A stretch of DNA of 15,637 nucleotides. It comes from Chloroflexota bacterium. Lineage in GTDB: Bacteria; Chloroflexota; Anaerolineae; UBA1429. Below are positions 6,451 through 13,841 of this stretch, one piece after another (position 1 is the first letter of the stretch; the number at the start of each line of letters is the position of its first letter). The notes beneath the pieces are model-generated. The model saw only the letters and a program-made list of their open reading frames with translations. It did not search any database and was not told the DNA's origin. Made by a program: the position numbers and the translations under genes. The stretch spans positions 1 through 15,637 of the forward strand of contig JAAYXX010000065.1 in assembly GCA_012515695.1 (NCBI GenBank). Direction: 5' to 3'.

Positions 6451-7167
6451 ATGGCACAATTGCAAGGCAAAGTAGCAGTCATCATTGGCGGTGGCAGTGG
6501 CATCGGCAAGGGCATCGCCCGCGCTTTTGCTCAGGAGGGCTGTTGCCTCGTGCTGGCCGGGCGGAGCGCGGAGCGGCTGCGTCAGGCGGCAGAAGAGTTT
6601 GCCCCACTCGGCGCGCAAATCCTGACCGCGCCCGTGGATTGCACCGACGAAGCCCAGGTCAAGCAGCTCTTTCAAGACGCGCTGGCCCGCTTTGGCCGCG
6701 TGGACATTCTGGTTAACAGCGCCGGGGCATTTGACGGCGGCCCCATCGACGAAATCTCGCTGCAAGCCTGGCAGCGCGTGATGGACACCAACGTTACCGC
6801 CGCCTTTCTCTGCACCCGCGAAGTGTTCCCCATTATGAAGGCAAACGGGGGCGGGCGCATCCTCAACATCGGCAGTATCTCGGCCCAGCATTCGCGTGAG
6901 AACATGGCCCCCTATACCACCAGCAAGTTCGCCATCTGGGGGTTGACTCAGGCCAGCGCGCTGGATGGCCGCGATTACGGCATCGCCGTCAGTTGCCTGC
7001 ACCCCGGCAATACGCTGGTGGAGCGCCGGGCGGGCGAAACGGAGCCGATGATGTCTACAGAAGACATTGCGCGGGTAGCCCTGCTCATGGCAACCCTGCC
7101 GCCCGAAGTGAATATGCTGGAAAGCATTGTGCTTCCTGTTACGCAAAAGTATCTGGGGCGGGGCTAG
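6451..7167 (+). CDS. Short-chain dehydrogenase/reductase (SDR family)
   Basis: This 238-aa classical SDR is a predicted cytoplasmic NAD(P)-dependent oxidoreductase of unknown substrate. It has the Rossmann glycine motif GGGSGIG (13-19), NSAG (89-92), and the complete catalytic tetrad Asn114, Ser142, Tyr155 and Lys159 (YTTSK). The C-terminal stretch DIARVALLMATLPPEVNMLESIVLPVTQ resembles YdfG-like dehydrogenases that act on hydroxy acids or hydroxyacyl groups, but this does not fix the substrate. The ATG at 6451 is chosen because AGGAG lies 8 bases before it. An ATG two codons earlier is too close to that site, and the frame further upstream crosses the promoter. It is the first of five genes on this strand. 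Confidence 0.92.
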   Translation: MAQLQGKVAVIIGGGSGIGKGIARAFAQEGCCLVLAGRSAERLRQAAEEFAPLGAQILTAPVDCTDEAQVKQLFQDALARFGRVDILVNSAGAFDGGPIDEISLQAWQRVMDTNVTAAFLCTREVFPIMKANGGGRILNIGSISAQHSRENMAPYTTSKFAIWGLTQASALDGRDYGIAVSCLHPGNTLVERRAGETEPMMSTEDIARVALLMATLPPEVNMLESIVLPVTQKYLGRG

Positions 7168-7177
7168 GCCCCGGCTG

Positions 7178-7196
7178 GTTGTCATTTGCTGACAAC
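7178..7196 (+). other. Hairpin after the first dehydrogenase gene
   Basis: GTTGTCA (7178-7184) and TGACAAC (7190-7196) form a 7-bp stem with a 5-base loop, 10 bases after the stop codon. A second stem, CGGGGC-TAG-GCCCCG (7159-7173), spans the stop itself. No T-run follows either, so intrinsic termination is uncertain. Confidence 0.45.
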
Positions 7197-7232
7197 AGAT
7201 CAACACGCCTTGCATTTTCCGCTTTGGATGTC

Positions 7233-7260
7233 GTGGTCTGTCGTTCAACAGCCAGACCAC
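7233..7260 (+). other. Hairpin directly upstream of the CcbP-family gene
   Basis: GTGGTCTG (7233-7240) pairs exactly with CAGACCAC (7253-7260), an 8-bp stem with a 12-base loop that ends 21 bases before the ATG at 7282. It could be a leader structure or an end signal for the preceding transcript. No T-run follows. Confidence 0.5.
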
Positions 7261-7281
7261 AAAGGATGTGGAGGTGTTTGT

Positions 7282-7653
7282 ATGCCCCGAGTCGAGCGAG
7301 ATCAAGAACGCGAGAATCGCATCGCCCTGGCGGTTACTGTCGATGCACGCGACGAGATCGAGCGCGCGATGGCATGGTTCGTCTATCTGGATACGAGCCT
7401 GCGCTTTCCCTTCCGGGCGCGCTGCATCGAAGAGCGCGGCGCCTCTCCGCTTCAGGTCGGCGAAGAGGTCGAGGCGATAGGCATGCCACCAGAGATCGAC
7501 AGCACCTGCGATATGCTCGTCCAGATACGCTGGCACGACAGAACGTTTGCCGTGCCACTGGCCCAACTGGAAGCCCTGGACATTCAAGACAAAGATATGC
7601 GGCAGGCACTAGACGACTGGCGTTATTGGGTCTCCAGGGGCTATGTGTTCTGA
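7282..7653 (+). CDS. CcbP-family calcium-binding protein
   Basis: This 123-aa acidic cytoplasmic protein matches the CcbP family, known from cyanobacteria as a small calcium-binding protein that buffers free calcium. Recognisable family features in order are RENRIALAVTVDARDEIERAMAW (10-32), FPFRARCIEERGASPLQVGEEVEAIGM (42-68), the domain around IRWHDRTFAVPLAQL (82-96) and the end DDWRYWVSRGYVF (111-123). The length is close to that of the cyanobacterial protein. The many Asp and Glu residues fit calcium binding, but which ones bind cannot be read from sequence alone. GGAGG lies 7 bases before the chosen ATG; the longer frame crosses a hairpin. It sits between a dehydrogenase and a deaminase gene. 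The link to its neighbours is unclear. Confidence 0.85.
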   Translation: MPRVERDQERENRIALAVTVDARDEIERAMAWFVYLDTSLRFPFRARCIEERGASPLQVGEEVEAIGMPPEIDSTCDMLVQIRWHDRTFAVPLAQLEALDIQDKDMRQALDDWRYWVSRGYVF

Positions 7654-7708
7654 GGCGACCTGCCTGAAAGGTATAGGCCATCCGCCATCGCTCACACCGG
7701 GGACTTGG

Positions 7709-8245
7709 ATGACACTGGATTTCGACACGCTAGATCACGAACTATATATGCGTGAGGCGCTGCACGAGGCAGCCCTGGCCGGACAACAGGGGGAGCGTCC
7801 CATCGGCGCGGTCATTGTGTGCGACGGCGCGGTGGTATCCAGAGGTCGCGCCCGTCATCAGGAGCGACACAGCGACCTAGCTCACGCCGAACTGAACGCC
7901 CTGCTGAAAGCCGAGCGCTTGCTTGCCGATCATGCCGAGCGCTGCGTGCTCTATACCACGCTGGAGCCATGCGTCATGTGTCTGGGCGCCATCGTGATGA
8001 GCAACATTCGGCATATAGTCTATGGTCTCGCTGACCACTGGATAGAGCCAGGGCAGATGCTGGCAATGAGCTATGTGCGGCGGCACATCCAGCACTATCT
8101 GGGCGGTATCCTGGAGCGGGAGAGCATGGCCTTGTGGGCACAAGCCAACGGGCGCGAATTGCGTTTGCTGCTCTCCGGCAAGCGAGACTGGAACGAGGGC
8201 CTTGACACGGAACCTCCGGACGTATTCCCAGCCCGCGTGACCTGA
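7709..8245 (+). CDS. Zinc-dependent nucleoside/cytidine-type deaminase (TadA-like fold)
   Basis: This 178-aa member of the cytidine/deoxycytidylate deaminase superfamily hydrolytically removes an amino group from a base, nucleoside or tRNA adenosine. The zinc and proton-shuttle motif HAE is at 59-61 (AHAELNAL) and the second zinc motif PCVMC at 87-91 (TTLEPCVMCLGAIVMS). Together they supply His59, Glu61, Cys88 and Cys91. The residues after HAE differ from the HAEIMAL usual in TadA, and the tail after 105 (LADHWIEPGQMLAMSYVRRHIQHYLGG) is not one I can place. It is therefore probably not the housekeeping tRNA A34 deaminase, and its substrate is open. GGGGA lies 5 bases before the ATG at 7709, and the preceding gene ends 55 bp upstream. 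Confidence 0.85.
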   Translation: MTLDFDTLDHELYMREALHEAALAGQQGERPIGAVIVCDGAVVSRGRARHQERHSDLAHAELNALLKAERLLADHAERCVLYTTLEPCVMCLGAIVMSNIRHIVYGLADHWIEPGQMLAMSYVRRHIQHYLGGILERESMALWAQANGRELRLLLSGKRDWNEGLDTEPPDVFPARVT

Positions 8246-8349
8246 TCCACCCTTTTGCGTTGCACAACAGCGCGCTCGCCACCAGACACAGCGGGAGCAG
8301 CGCAGACAACGCCTGCCGGGCAAGCGCCTGAAATACAACGGAGGCAATC

Positions 8350-9234
8350 GTGGCACGACCGCTTTGGTTTGTTGAGTTCCTGAGAAAAAGCTATGCAAAA
8401 CGAGTTCCGATAGTCAAGCTTACGCAATTACCGCTGATCGGGCATATTGTGGAACGCCTGCTGTTCAAGGGGGATCAGTCATTCTTTCTGCCCAAGGACA
8501 ACGTCATTCAGATACAGGAGGATATCCCCTTACCCGAAAGCACCGTCCTCCCGTCAGAGGTAGTGGACCATTTCATCGAGCAGGCCAGCCATTGCTGGAT
8601 TATGAACGCCTGCCTCTGTCGGCAGAGCAACCAGTGCAAGGACTATCCCATCGAACTGGGCTGCCTGTTCCTGGGGGAGGCTGTGCTGGGGATCAATCCG
8701 AAACTCGGCCGACTGGTCAGCAAGGAGGAGGCACACGAACACGTCCGTCGCTGCCGAGAAGCCGGGCTGGTGCATATGATCGGGCGCAACAAGATCGATA
8801 CGGTGTGGCTGGGTATCGGCCCAGGGGACAAGCTCATGACCATCTGCAACTGCTGTCCCTGCTGTTGCCTGTGGAACACCCTCCCACACATGCACCCTTC
8901 GATTAGCGAGCGATTCTCCCGCATGCCCGGCGTGCGCGTGCAGGTCACGGAACAGTGCGTGGGCTGTGGCGCTTGCCTGGACGAGGTTTGCTTTGTGCAG
9001 GCCATCCACCTGGAGAACGGACTTGTCGTCATTGATGACAACAGTTGCCGGGGATGTGGGCGCTGCGTAGAGGTCTGCCCGCAGCACGCCATCGAGATCA
9101 CGCTCGCCGATCCCCGCTTTGCCGAGCAGACCATCACACATCTGGCCGCCCTGGTAGACATATCAGGAGGTGGGAGCGTCTATAAGGAACAAGCACCAAA
9201 GGCAGGCGCCAGCAAAACCGGTACCTATCGCTAG
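8350..9234 (+). CDS. Cys-rich iron-sulfur protein with two C-terminal 4Fe-4S ferredoxin motifs
   Basis: This 294-aa predicted cytoplasmic electron carrier or redox subunit has 20 cysteines. The N-terminal two thirds carries CLCRQSNQC (88-96), ELGCLFLG (102-109) and the dense ICNCCPCCC (165-173). This pattern recurs in a widespread but poorly characterised group of 4Fe-4S proteins. The C-terminal part is a ferredoxin domain with two binding motifs: Cys203, 206, 209 and 214 (CX2CX2CX4C, one residue longer than usual), and Cys233, 236, 239 and 243 (CX2CX2CX3CP). The start is GTG at 8350, supported by GGAGG 5 bases upstream. The 104-bp spacer before it shows nothing recognisable. A dehydrogenase gene begins 39 bp downstream, which suggests, but does not prove, an electron-transfer partnership. 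Confidence 0.85.
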   Translation: MARPLWFVEFLRKSYAKRVPIVKLTQLPLIGHIVERLLFKGDQSFFLPKDNVIQIQEDIPLPESTVLPSEVVDHFIEQASHCWIMNACLCRQSNQCKDYPIELGCLFLGEAVLGINPKLGRLVSKEEAHEHVRRCREAGLVHMIGRNKIDTVWLGIGPGDKLMTICNCCPCCCLWNTLPHMHPSISERFSRMPGVRVQVTEQCVGCGACLDEVCFVQAIHLENGLVVIDDNSCRGCGRCVEVCPQHAIEITLADPRFAEQTITHLAALVDISGGGSVYKEQAPKAGASKTGTYR

Positions 9235-9273
9235 TTTCCACATCATCATCCGCCGAATCAGGAGGGCACAACC

Positions 9274-10089
9274 ATGAATCGTCTCGCTAACAAAGTAGCA
9301 GTCATCACCGGCTCGACATCCGGCATCGGGCGCGCCACCGCCGAGTTGTTCGCCAAAGAAGGCGCGCAGGTCGTCGTCAACGGGCGGCGCCGTGAGCTAG
9401 GCGAGCAGGTCGTGGAGGGCATCCGGGCCGCGGGCGGCACAGCCAGCTTTTTCTACGGCGATGTCACCAAGTCGGACCAGATTGAGGCCATGATCCGCTT
9501 TGCCGTGGACACCTATGGTCGGCTCGACATCCTCGTCAACAACGCCTGGTCGGGCAGATCAGCCGCCGTGCTGGACCTCAGCGAAGAGGAATGGGATTAC
9601 CTGTTCGCTGTGCTGCTCAAAGCCTCCTTCCTGGGGGCCAAGTACGCCATTCCCGAGATGATCAAGGGGGGTGGCGGCTCGATCATCAACATCTCTTCGG
9701 TGCATGGACTACTAAGCTCGCACAACTACTGCGCCTATGACTCGGCCAAGGCGGGCGTCATCAACCTGAGCCGCTCCATCGCGGTGGATTACGGCCACCA
9801 GGGCATCCGCTGCAACGCCATCTGCCCCGGCTGGATCATCACCGAGCAGACGGAGAAATGGGTGAAGGAGCATCCCGAGCATCTGCGCAGCGCCGAGATG
9901 TTGTACCCCGTCGGTCGGCCCGGGTATACCATTGATATCGCGCAGGCTGCCCTGTTCCTGGCCTCGGACGAGTCCTCTTTTATCACGGGCCACGCCCTGG
10001 TGGTGGATGGCGGGCTGACCATCCAGTTGCAGGATGGGGTGGCCTCTATGGTCGAGCGAACCGTTCGACAGAGGCTATCCGGCGAATAG
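9274..10089 (+). CDS. Short-chain dehydrogenase/reductase, FabG-like, lacking the tetrad Asn
   Basis: This 271-aa SDR resembles 3-oxoacyl-ACP reductase and glucose-dehydrogenase types. The cofactor motif TGSTSGIG (12-19) and VNNAW (88-92, where VNNAG is usual) are followed by Ser142, Tyr155 and Lys159 (YDSAK), then CPGWIITEQT and the terminal ITGHALVVDGG. The fourth catalytic-tetrad residue, normally Asn in a VNLKG-type motif, is Leu114 here (FAVLLKASF). The preceding dehydrogenase in this window has Asn at the same number. The loss may alter proton relay, or the residue may be dispensable in this branch. AGGAGG lies close upstream of the ATG. It is the last of the five plus-strand genes and a strong hairpin follows 25 bases after its stop. 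Confidence 0.9.
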   Translation: MNRLANKVAVITGSTSGIGRATAELFAKEGAQVVVNGRRRELGEQVVEGIRAAGGTASFFYGDVTKSDQIEAMIRFAVDTYGRLDILVNNAWSGRSAAVLDLSEEEWDYLFAVLLKASFLGAKYAIPEMIKGGGGSIINISSVHGLLSSHNYCAYDSAKAGVINLSRSIAVDYGHQGIRCNAICPGWIITEQTEKWVKEHPEHLRSAEMLYPVGRPGYTIDIAQAALFLASDESSFITGHALVVDGGLTIQLQDGVASMVERTVRQRLSGE

Positions 10090-10114
10090 ACCCTCCGCCC
10101 TCACGCAATGCAAG

Positions 10115-10144
10115 CGCCCCTTCCCCAAGCCAGGGGAGGGGGCG
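10115..10144 (+). terminator. Strong hairpin after the second dehydrogenase gene, terminator-like
   Basis: CGCCCCTTCCCC (10115-10126) pairs over 12 positions, with one G-U pair, with GGGGAGGGGGCG (10133-10144) around the loop AAGCCA. It begins 26 bases after the stop at 10089. There is no T-run, so it may act as a transcript-end stabiliser and not as an intrinsic terminator. Confidence 0.45.
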
Positions 10145-10160
10145 GACAGGTATTCGCGCT

Positions 10161-10399
10161 AATTGGACCGCCGGCTTCCAGCCGGCAGGATTGTAAGCCG
10201 CCAAGGATGGCGGCGGTCCAATTCCCCTCGCCCTGTGGGAGAGTGCGGCTTCTAGCCGAGCGGCTTCTAGCCGGGTGCCCGAAGGGCGGCTGAGGACAAG
10301 TCCGGCATATATATGCCGCCCGGCCAAGAGCCGCCCTCGTCCCGTGGATTCAGAGGCAGACAGTCGCCGCGCCTTGCAGGCGCCAAGTTACAGACTGTC
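10161..10399. repeat. Chain of nested palindromes in the dehydrogenase-addB spacer
   Basis: The 578-bp spacer 10090-10667 has no credible gene. Structures seen, in order: an outer inverted repeat AATTGGACCGCC (10161-10172) with GGCGGTCCAATT (10212-10223), enclosing two hairpins (10170-10186, GCCGGCT-TCC-AGCCGGC; 10197-10214, GCCGCCA-AGGA-TGGCGGC); a tandem GCGGCTTCTAGCCG at 10245-10258 and 10260-10273, each a hairpin; AGGGCGGCT (10283-10291) with AGCCGCCCT (10329-10337), enclosing the 16-bp perfect palindrome CGGCATATATATGCCG (10303-10318); and GACAGTC (10359-10365) with GACTGTC (10393-10399), enclosing GCGCCT-TGC-AGGCGC (10369-10383). This style resembles the array at the left end of the window. 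Confidence 0.75.
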
Positions 10400-10477
10400 C
10401 GTCCTTGAACCAAGCCTGGGGAGGGGCGTAGCTCTGGGCCGCAAGACCGCTTGCCATGCTCCCTGATTGCGGGTATC

Positions 10478-10532
10478 ATCCCCAATGGATAGCGTGCCGG
10501 ATAGCGTGTCTATCCGATCCCCTATAGATAGC
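10478..10532 (+). promoter_or_regulatory. GATAGC/CTATC repeat cluster upstream of addB
   Basis: ATCCCC-N4-GATAGC occurs at 10478-10493 and 10517-10532, 39 bp apart. GGATAGCGTG is tandemly repeated at 10487-10496 and 10499-10508. GGATAG (10499-10504) faces CTATCC (10510-10515) as an inverted repeat. Such a dense set of half-sites 136-190 bp before addB looks like an operator for a dimeric regulator. No clear sigma-70 promoter is seen alongside. Confidence 0.4.
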
Positions 10533-10667
10533 CTTCTTATTGCATGAAAGCCCGGTTCTGATCTAACACAAGCCCTCTGCCTCCCGGCCACCAATGGGCC
10601 ATCGGGAGGGGCAACGACCTGCCTTGCCGCGTCGCCTTGCGCGGGCGGGCCATCCACCGGAGGAATC

Positions 10668-13600
10668 ATGCCCATCCACCTGTACGTCTCCCCTGCGGGT
10701 TCCGGCAAGACGCACTGGGCGCTCGAACAGGCGCGCCAGGCAGCCCAGCAGTTGCGGTGCATGCCCGTCGTGTGCGTGCCCAGCGCGTTGCAGGCCCGCT
10801 CCTGTAACCGCCGCCTGGCTGCCGCTGGCGGTACCCTCGGCGTGCGCGTGTTGACCTTTGGACAGTTGTATCAGGCGTGCCTGGACGAACGGGGCACAGC
10901 CTACGCCGAACTCTCCGACCCGGAGCAGTATCACCTGCTATCCGTCATCTTGAGGCAGGCGTCGCTTCAGCACTATGCCCCTCTGCGATACAAGCCGGGC
11001 TTTGTGCGTATTCTGCAGAGCCTCATCGAAGAACTCAAGGCAGCGCGCATCGCCCCCGAGGCGCTGGACAGCGCCGTGCATGGCGAGCCGCGCCTGACCG
11101 AACTGGCCGCCATCTATGCCGCCTATCAATCCATGCTGGCTAAGGTGAGCGCCGCCGACCGACCGGGGTTGGGCTGGCTGGCAGTAGAGGCCCTGGAAGC
11201 GGACCCCACTATTTGCCGCTGGCCCCTGCTCATCGTGGACGGCTTTGACAACCTCACCGCCGTCCAGATAGACGTGCTCAAGGCGCTGGCCCCTCGCGTG
11301 GGGGAAATGTTCATCACCCTGACCGGCGAACTGGACAGGCCGCCGCGCAGGCTCGCCCACCAGCGCATGCTCCTCACCCGCGACCGCATCGAAAAAGAGT
11401 TGGGCGTGCGCGCCGAGCCGTTGCCCTCGGCGTCCGGGGCGCGCGTCGGCCCCTTGGGGCACTTGCGCGAAGGACTGTTCGAGTCCCACGTAACCCAGGT
11501 GGAGAACGACGGCGCCGTCTGGATGATCGAAGCGCCAGACCGGGCGGGCGAAGTGCGCGAGGCGCTGCGCTGGCTGCGGGCGCGCCGCATTCAGGACAAC
11601 GTGCCCCCCAACGAACTGGCCCTGCTGGCCCGCGACCTGACCCCCTACCGCGCCACCATCCGCCAGGTAGCGCGCGAGCTGGACATGCCTATCGAGATCG
11701 TCGGCGGGATGCCATTGTCCACCAGCCCCGTGATTACCGCCCTGCTCGACCTGCTGCGGATGATGCTCCCCGCAGGCGGGGACATCACCGACCATGCCCT
11801 GCCGCGTCGGTTGGTGATCGAAGCCTGGCGCTCGCCCTATTTCTACTGGGAAGCGCATCACATCAAGAAGGGCGAACCCATCGGCATTGCAGCGGGTGAC
11901 GCGGAGGAATTGGATACCATCGCGCGCCAGACGCGGGTCATCGGCGGATTGGATCAATGGAACGAGGCGCTGGCGCGGCTGGCAGCCCTTGCGGCGAAAG
12001 ACGATTCCGCCGCCCAGTACGAAGAGGGCGAGCCAACGGACAGCAGCCTCGTCGGCCAGCGCGCCGCGCAACTGAAAGGCAAGTTCGATCGGTTTGTCGA
12101 ACGGCTGACGCCCCCTGCAAGCGCCACCTATCGTGGTTATGTCCAGTGGCTGGAAACGCTCATCGGCGACGACCCCAAAGAGCGCGATCCACAAGGGCAA
12201 GACACCTCTCTCCGCGTCGTCGAGTGTGTTTGGCGGGGAAACGAGGATAGCGTGCCGTCCGATCTGGCCGCCTTGCAGGCGTTCAAGGAGGTGTTGCGCG
12301 GGCTGGTGCGTGCCGAAGAGGTGTTGGACAGCCATGAGGAAATACCCTTCATCGAGTTTGCCAGCGAGCTATTCGGCGCAGTAGAGGCCAGCTTTTTCAG
12401 CCTGCCGTTGCGGACTGGCCGCCCCAGCGTGTTGGTGGCCGACGTCGTGCAGGCGCGGGGCGTCCCCTTTCATTCGGTGGCGTTGCTGGGCGTCGCCGAG
12501 GGCGAGTTCCCGGCCTCTCACGCCGAAGACCCTTTTCTGCGTGACGAAGACCGCGTGCATCTGCGAGAAAGACACAAGCTGCCGGTGGACGATTCCACGG
12601 CCAGCGCCGAGGCGGGCTTTTTCTACGAGACGATCAGTCGGCCCGCGCATCGGCTGCTGCTCACCCGGCCCCGGCTCGCCGACAACGGCGCGCCCTGGGA
12701 GCCATCTCCCTATTGGCACCAGGTGCAACGGCTGGTGAATGTTTCGCCGCGCACCCTCACCAGCGACAGCGTGCCGGACCTGGACGCCGTGGCCTCTATC
12801 CCCGAACTGATGGCCCGCCTTGGGCTGGAGGGGGTGACCGCGCTCCACAACCTGCGGCTCGAGGAGAGCTTGTCCGGGTGCGATGCCAGCCGCCTGGAAC
12901 GGTTCCAGCAGAGCGCTGCCATCTTTTACACGCGGTTCGATCGCCCACAGGCCGACCTCTACGACGGCGACCTGAGCAGCCTCGCGCCCACCTTCCGCGC
13001 CCGCTACGGCCCGGCCTATGTTTGGAGCGCCACCAGCCTGGAGGGATATCGCACCTGCCCATTCTTCTTTTTTGCCGGGCGCGTGCTCAAGCTGGAGCCA
13101 CGCGAAGAGCCAGAAGAGGGCATCACCGGGCAACAACTGGGGAACATCTACCACCACATCCTGGAAAACCTGTACAACTCTGTAGAGGACCCCACCAACC
13201 TGGAGCAACTACTGGCCGCCTTGCCCACCGTCGCCGCTCAGGTGCTCGACGAGGCCCCGGCCCGCGAGGGCTTTCGGGTCAACGCCTGGTGGCAACAGAC
13301 CCGCGACGAGATTCAGGAGCGCGTCAAGCAGACGGTGATCGGGCTGGCCGAGATTTCGGACGACTATCGTCCCATCGCCTTTGAAGCCCGGTTTGACGGG
13401 AGCACCCCGCTGCCCCTCGGCGGCGGAGAGTTGCGCCTGCGCGGCTTTATTGACCGGGTGGATCGCGGCCCGGATGGCTTGCGAATCATTGACTACAAGA
13501 CGGCTGGCCCCACATACTTTACCCCACGCGCCCTGGAAGAAGGCAAAAAGCTCCAGATTGCCCTGTACGCGCTGGCGGCGCGGGATGTGTTGGGGCTGGG

Positions 13601-13838
13601 CGAGCCGGTAGACGGCTTTTACTGGCACGTGCAGCAAGCCAAGGCCAGCGGCCTACAACTGGGCAAATTCGAGGGAGGCATCGAGGCGGCCATGCGTTGC
13701 GCGGGCGAATGGGCCTGGCGCACTGTTTGCGAAGCGCGCGAGGGACACTTTGCCCCCCACCCACCCGACGGCGGCTGTCCACGCTATTGCCCTATTGCCG
13801 CCTTTTGCTGGCATTACCGCCCCTCGTTCGGAGGCTGA
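10668..13838 (+). CDS. addB: AddB-like helicase-nuclease subunit (RecB-type nuclease, Fe-S)
   Basis: This 1056-aa protein looks like the second subunit of AddAB, which unwinds and trims double-strand DNA ends for RecA-dependent repair. The N-terminal Walker A is SPAGSGKT (8-15, Lys14) in a UvrD-like fold. The C-terminal RecB-family nuclease shows His829/His830, Glu906, GFIDRVD (926-932, Asp929), IIDYKT (Asp942, Lys944) and Gln963-Tyr967. The four Fe-S cysteines are Cys797 (YRTCPFF) and Cys1037, Cys1041 and Cys1047. Their places match B. subtilis AddB, but the C-terminal spacing is CX3CX5C where CX2CX5C is usual. The length is close to the usual 1,100-1,170 residues. GGAGG lies 4 bases before the ATG at 10668. 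AddA begins 3 bp after the stop, the usual B-then-A order. A generic PD-(D/E)XK nuclease in the same fold is the alternative. Confidence 0.85.
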   Translation: MPIHLYVSPAGSGKTHWALEQARQAAQQLRCMPVVCVPSALQARSCNRRLAAAGGTLGVRVLTFGQLYQACLDERGTAYAELSDPEQYHLLSVILRQASLQHYAPLRYKPGFVRILQSLIEELKAARIAPEALDSAVHGEPRLTELAAIYAAYQSMLAKVSAADRPGLGWLAVEALEADPTICRWPLLIVDGFDNLTAVQIDVLKALAPRVGEMFITLTGELDRPPRRLAHQRMLLTRDRIEKELGVRAEPLPSASGARVGPLGHLREGLFESHVTQVENDGAVWMIEAPDRAGEVREALRWLRARRIQDNVPPNELALLARDLTPYRATIRQVARELDMPIEIVGGMPLSTSPVITALLDLLRMMLPAGGDITDHALPRRLVIEAWRSPYFYWEAHHIKKGEPIGIAAGDAEELDTIARQTRVIGGLDQWNEALARLAALAAKDDSAAQYEEGEPTDSSLVGQRAAQLKGKFDRFVERLTPPASATYRGYVQWLETLIGDDPKERDPQGQDTSLRVVECVWRGNEDSVPSDLAALQAFKEVLRGLVRAEEVLDSHEEIPFIEFASELFGAVEASFFSLPLRTGRPSVLVADVVQARGVPFHSVALLGVAEGEFPASHAEDPFLRDEDRVHLRERHKLPVDDSTASAEAGFFYETISRPAHRLLLTRPRLADNGAPWEPSPYWHQVQRLVNVSPRTLTSDSVPDLDAVASIPELMARLGLEGVTALHNLRLEESLSGCDASRLERFQQSAAIFYTRFDRPQADLYDGDLSSLAPTFRARYGPAYVWSATSLEGYRTCPFFFFAGRVLKLEPREEPEEGITGQQLGNIYHHILENLYNSVEDPTNLEQLLAALPTVAAQVLDEAPAREGFRVNAWWQQTRDEIQERVKQTVIGLAEISDDYRPIAFEARFDGSTPLPLGGGELRLRGFIDRVDRGPDGLRIIDYKTAGPTYFTPRALEEGKKLQIALYALAARDVLGLGEPVDGFYWHVQQAKASGLQLGKFEGGIEAAMRCAGEWAWRTVCEAREGHFAPHPPDGGCPRYCPIAAFCWHYRPSFGG

Positions 13839-13841
13839 AGC

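Noticed and set aside
6103..7587. 494-residue minus-strand frame across the first SDR and CcbP genes
   Set aside because: It crosses two well-supported genes and the promoter region, ends inside the regulator in the wrong frame, and shows no motif.
10938..12335. 465-residue frame antisense to addB
   Set aside because: It is a shadow of the GC-rich addB frame with no recognisable domain or ribosome site.
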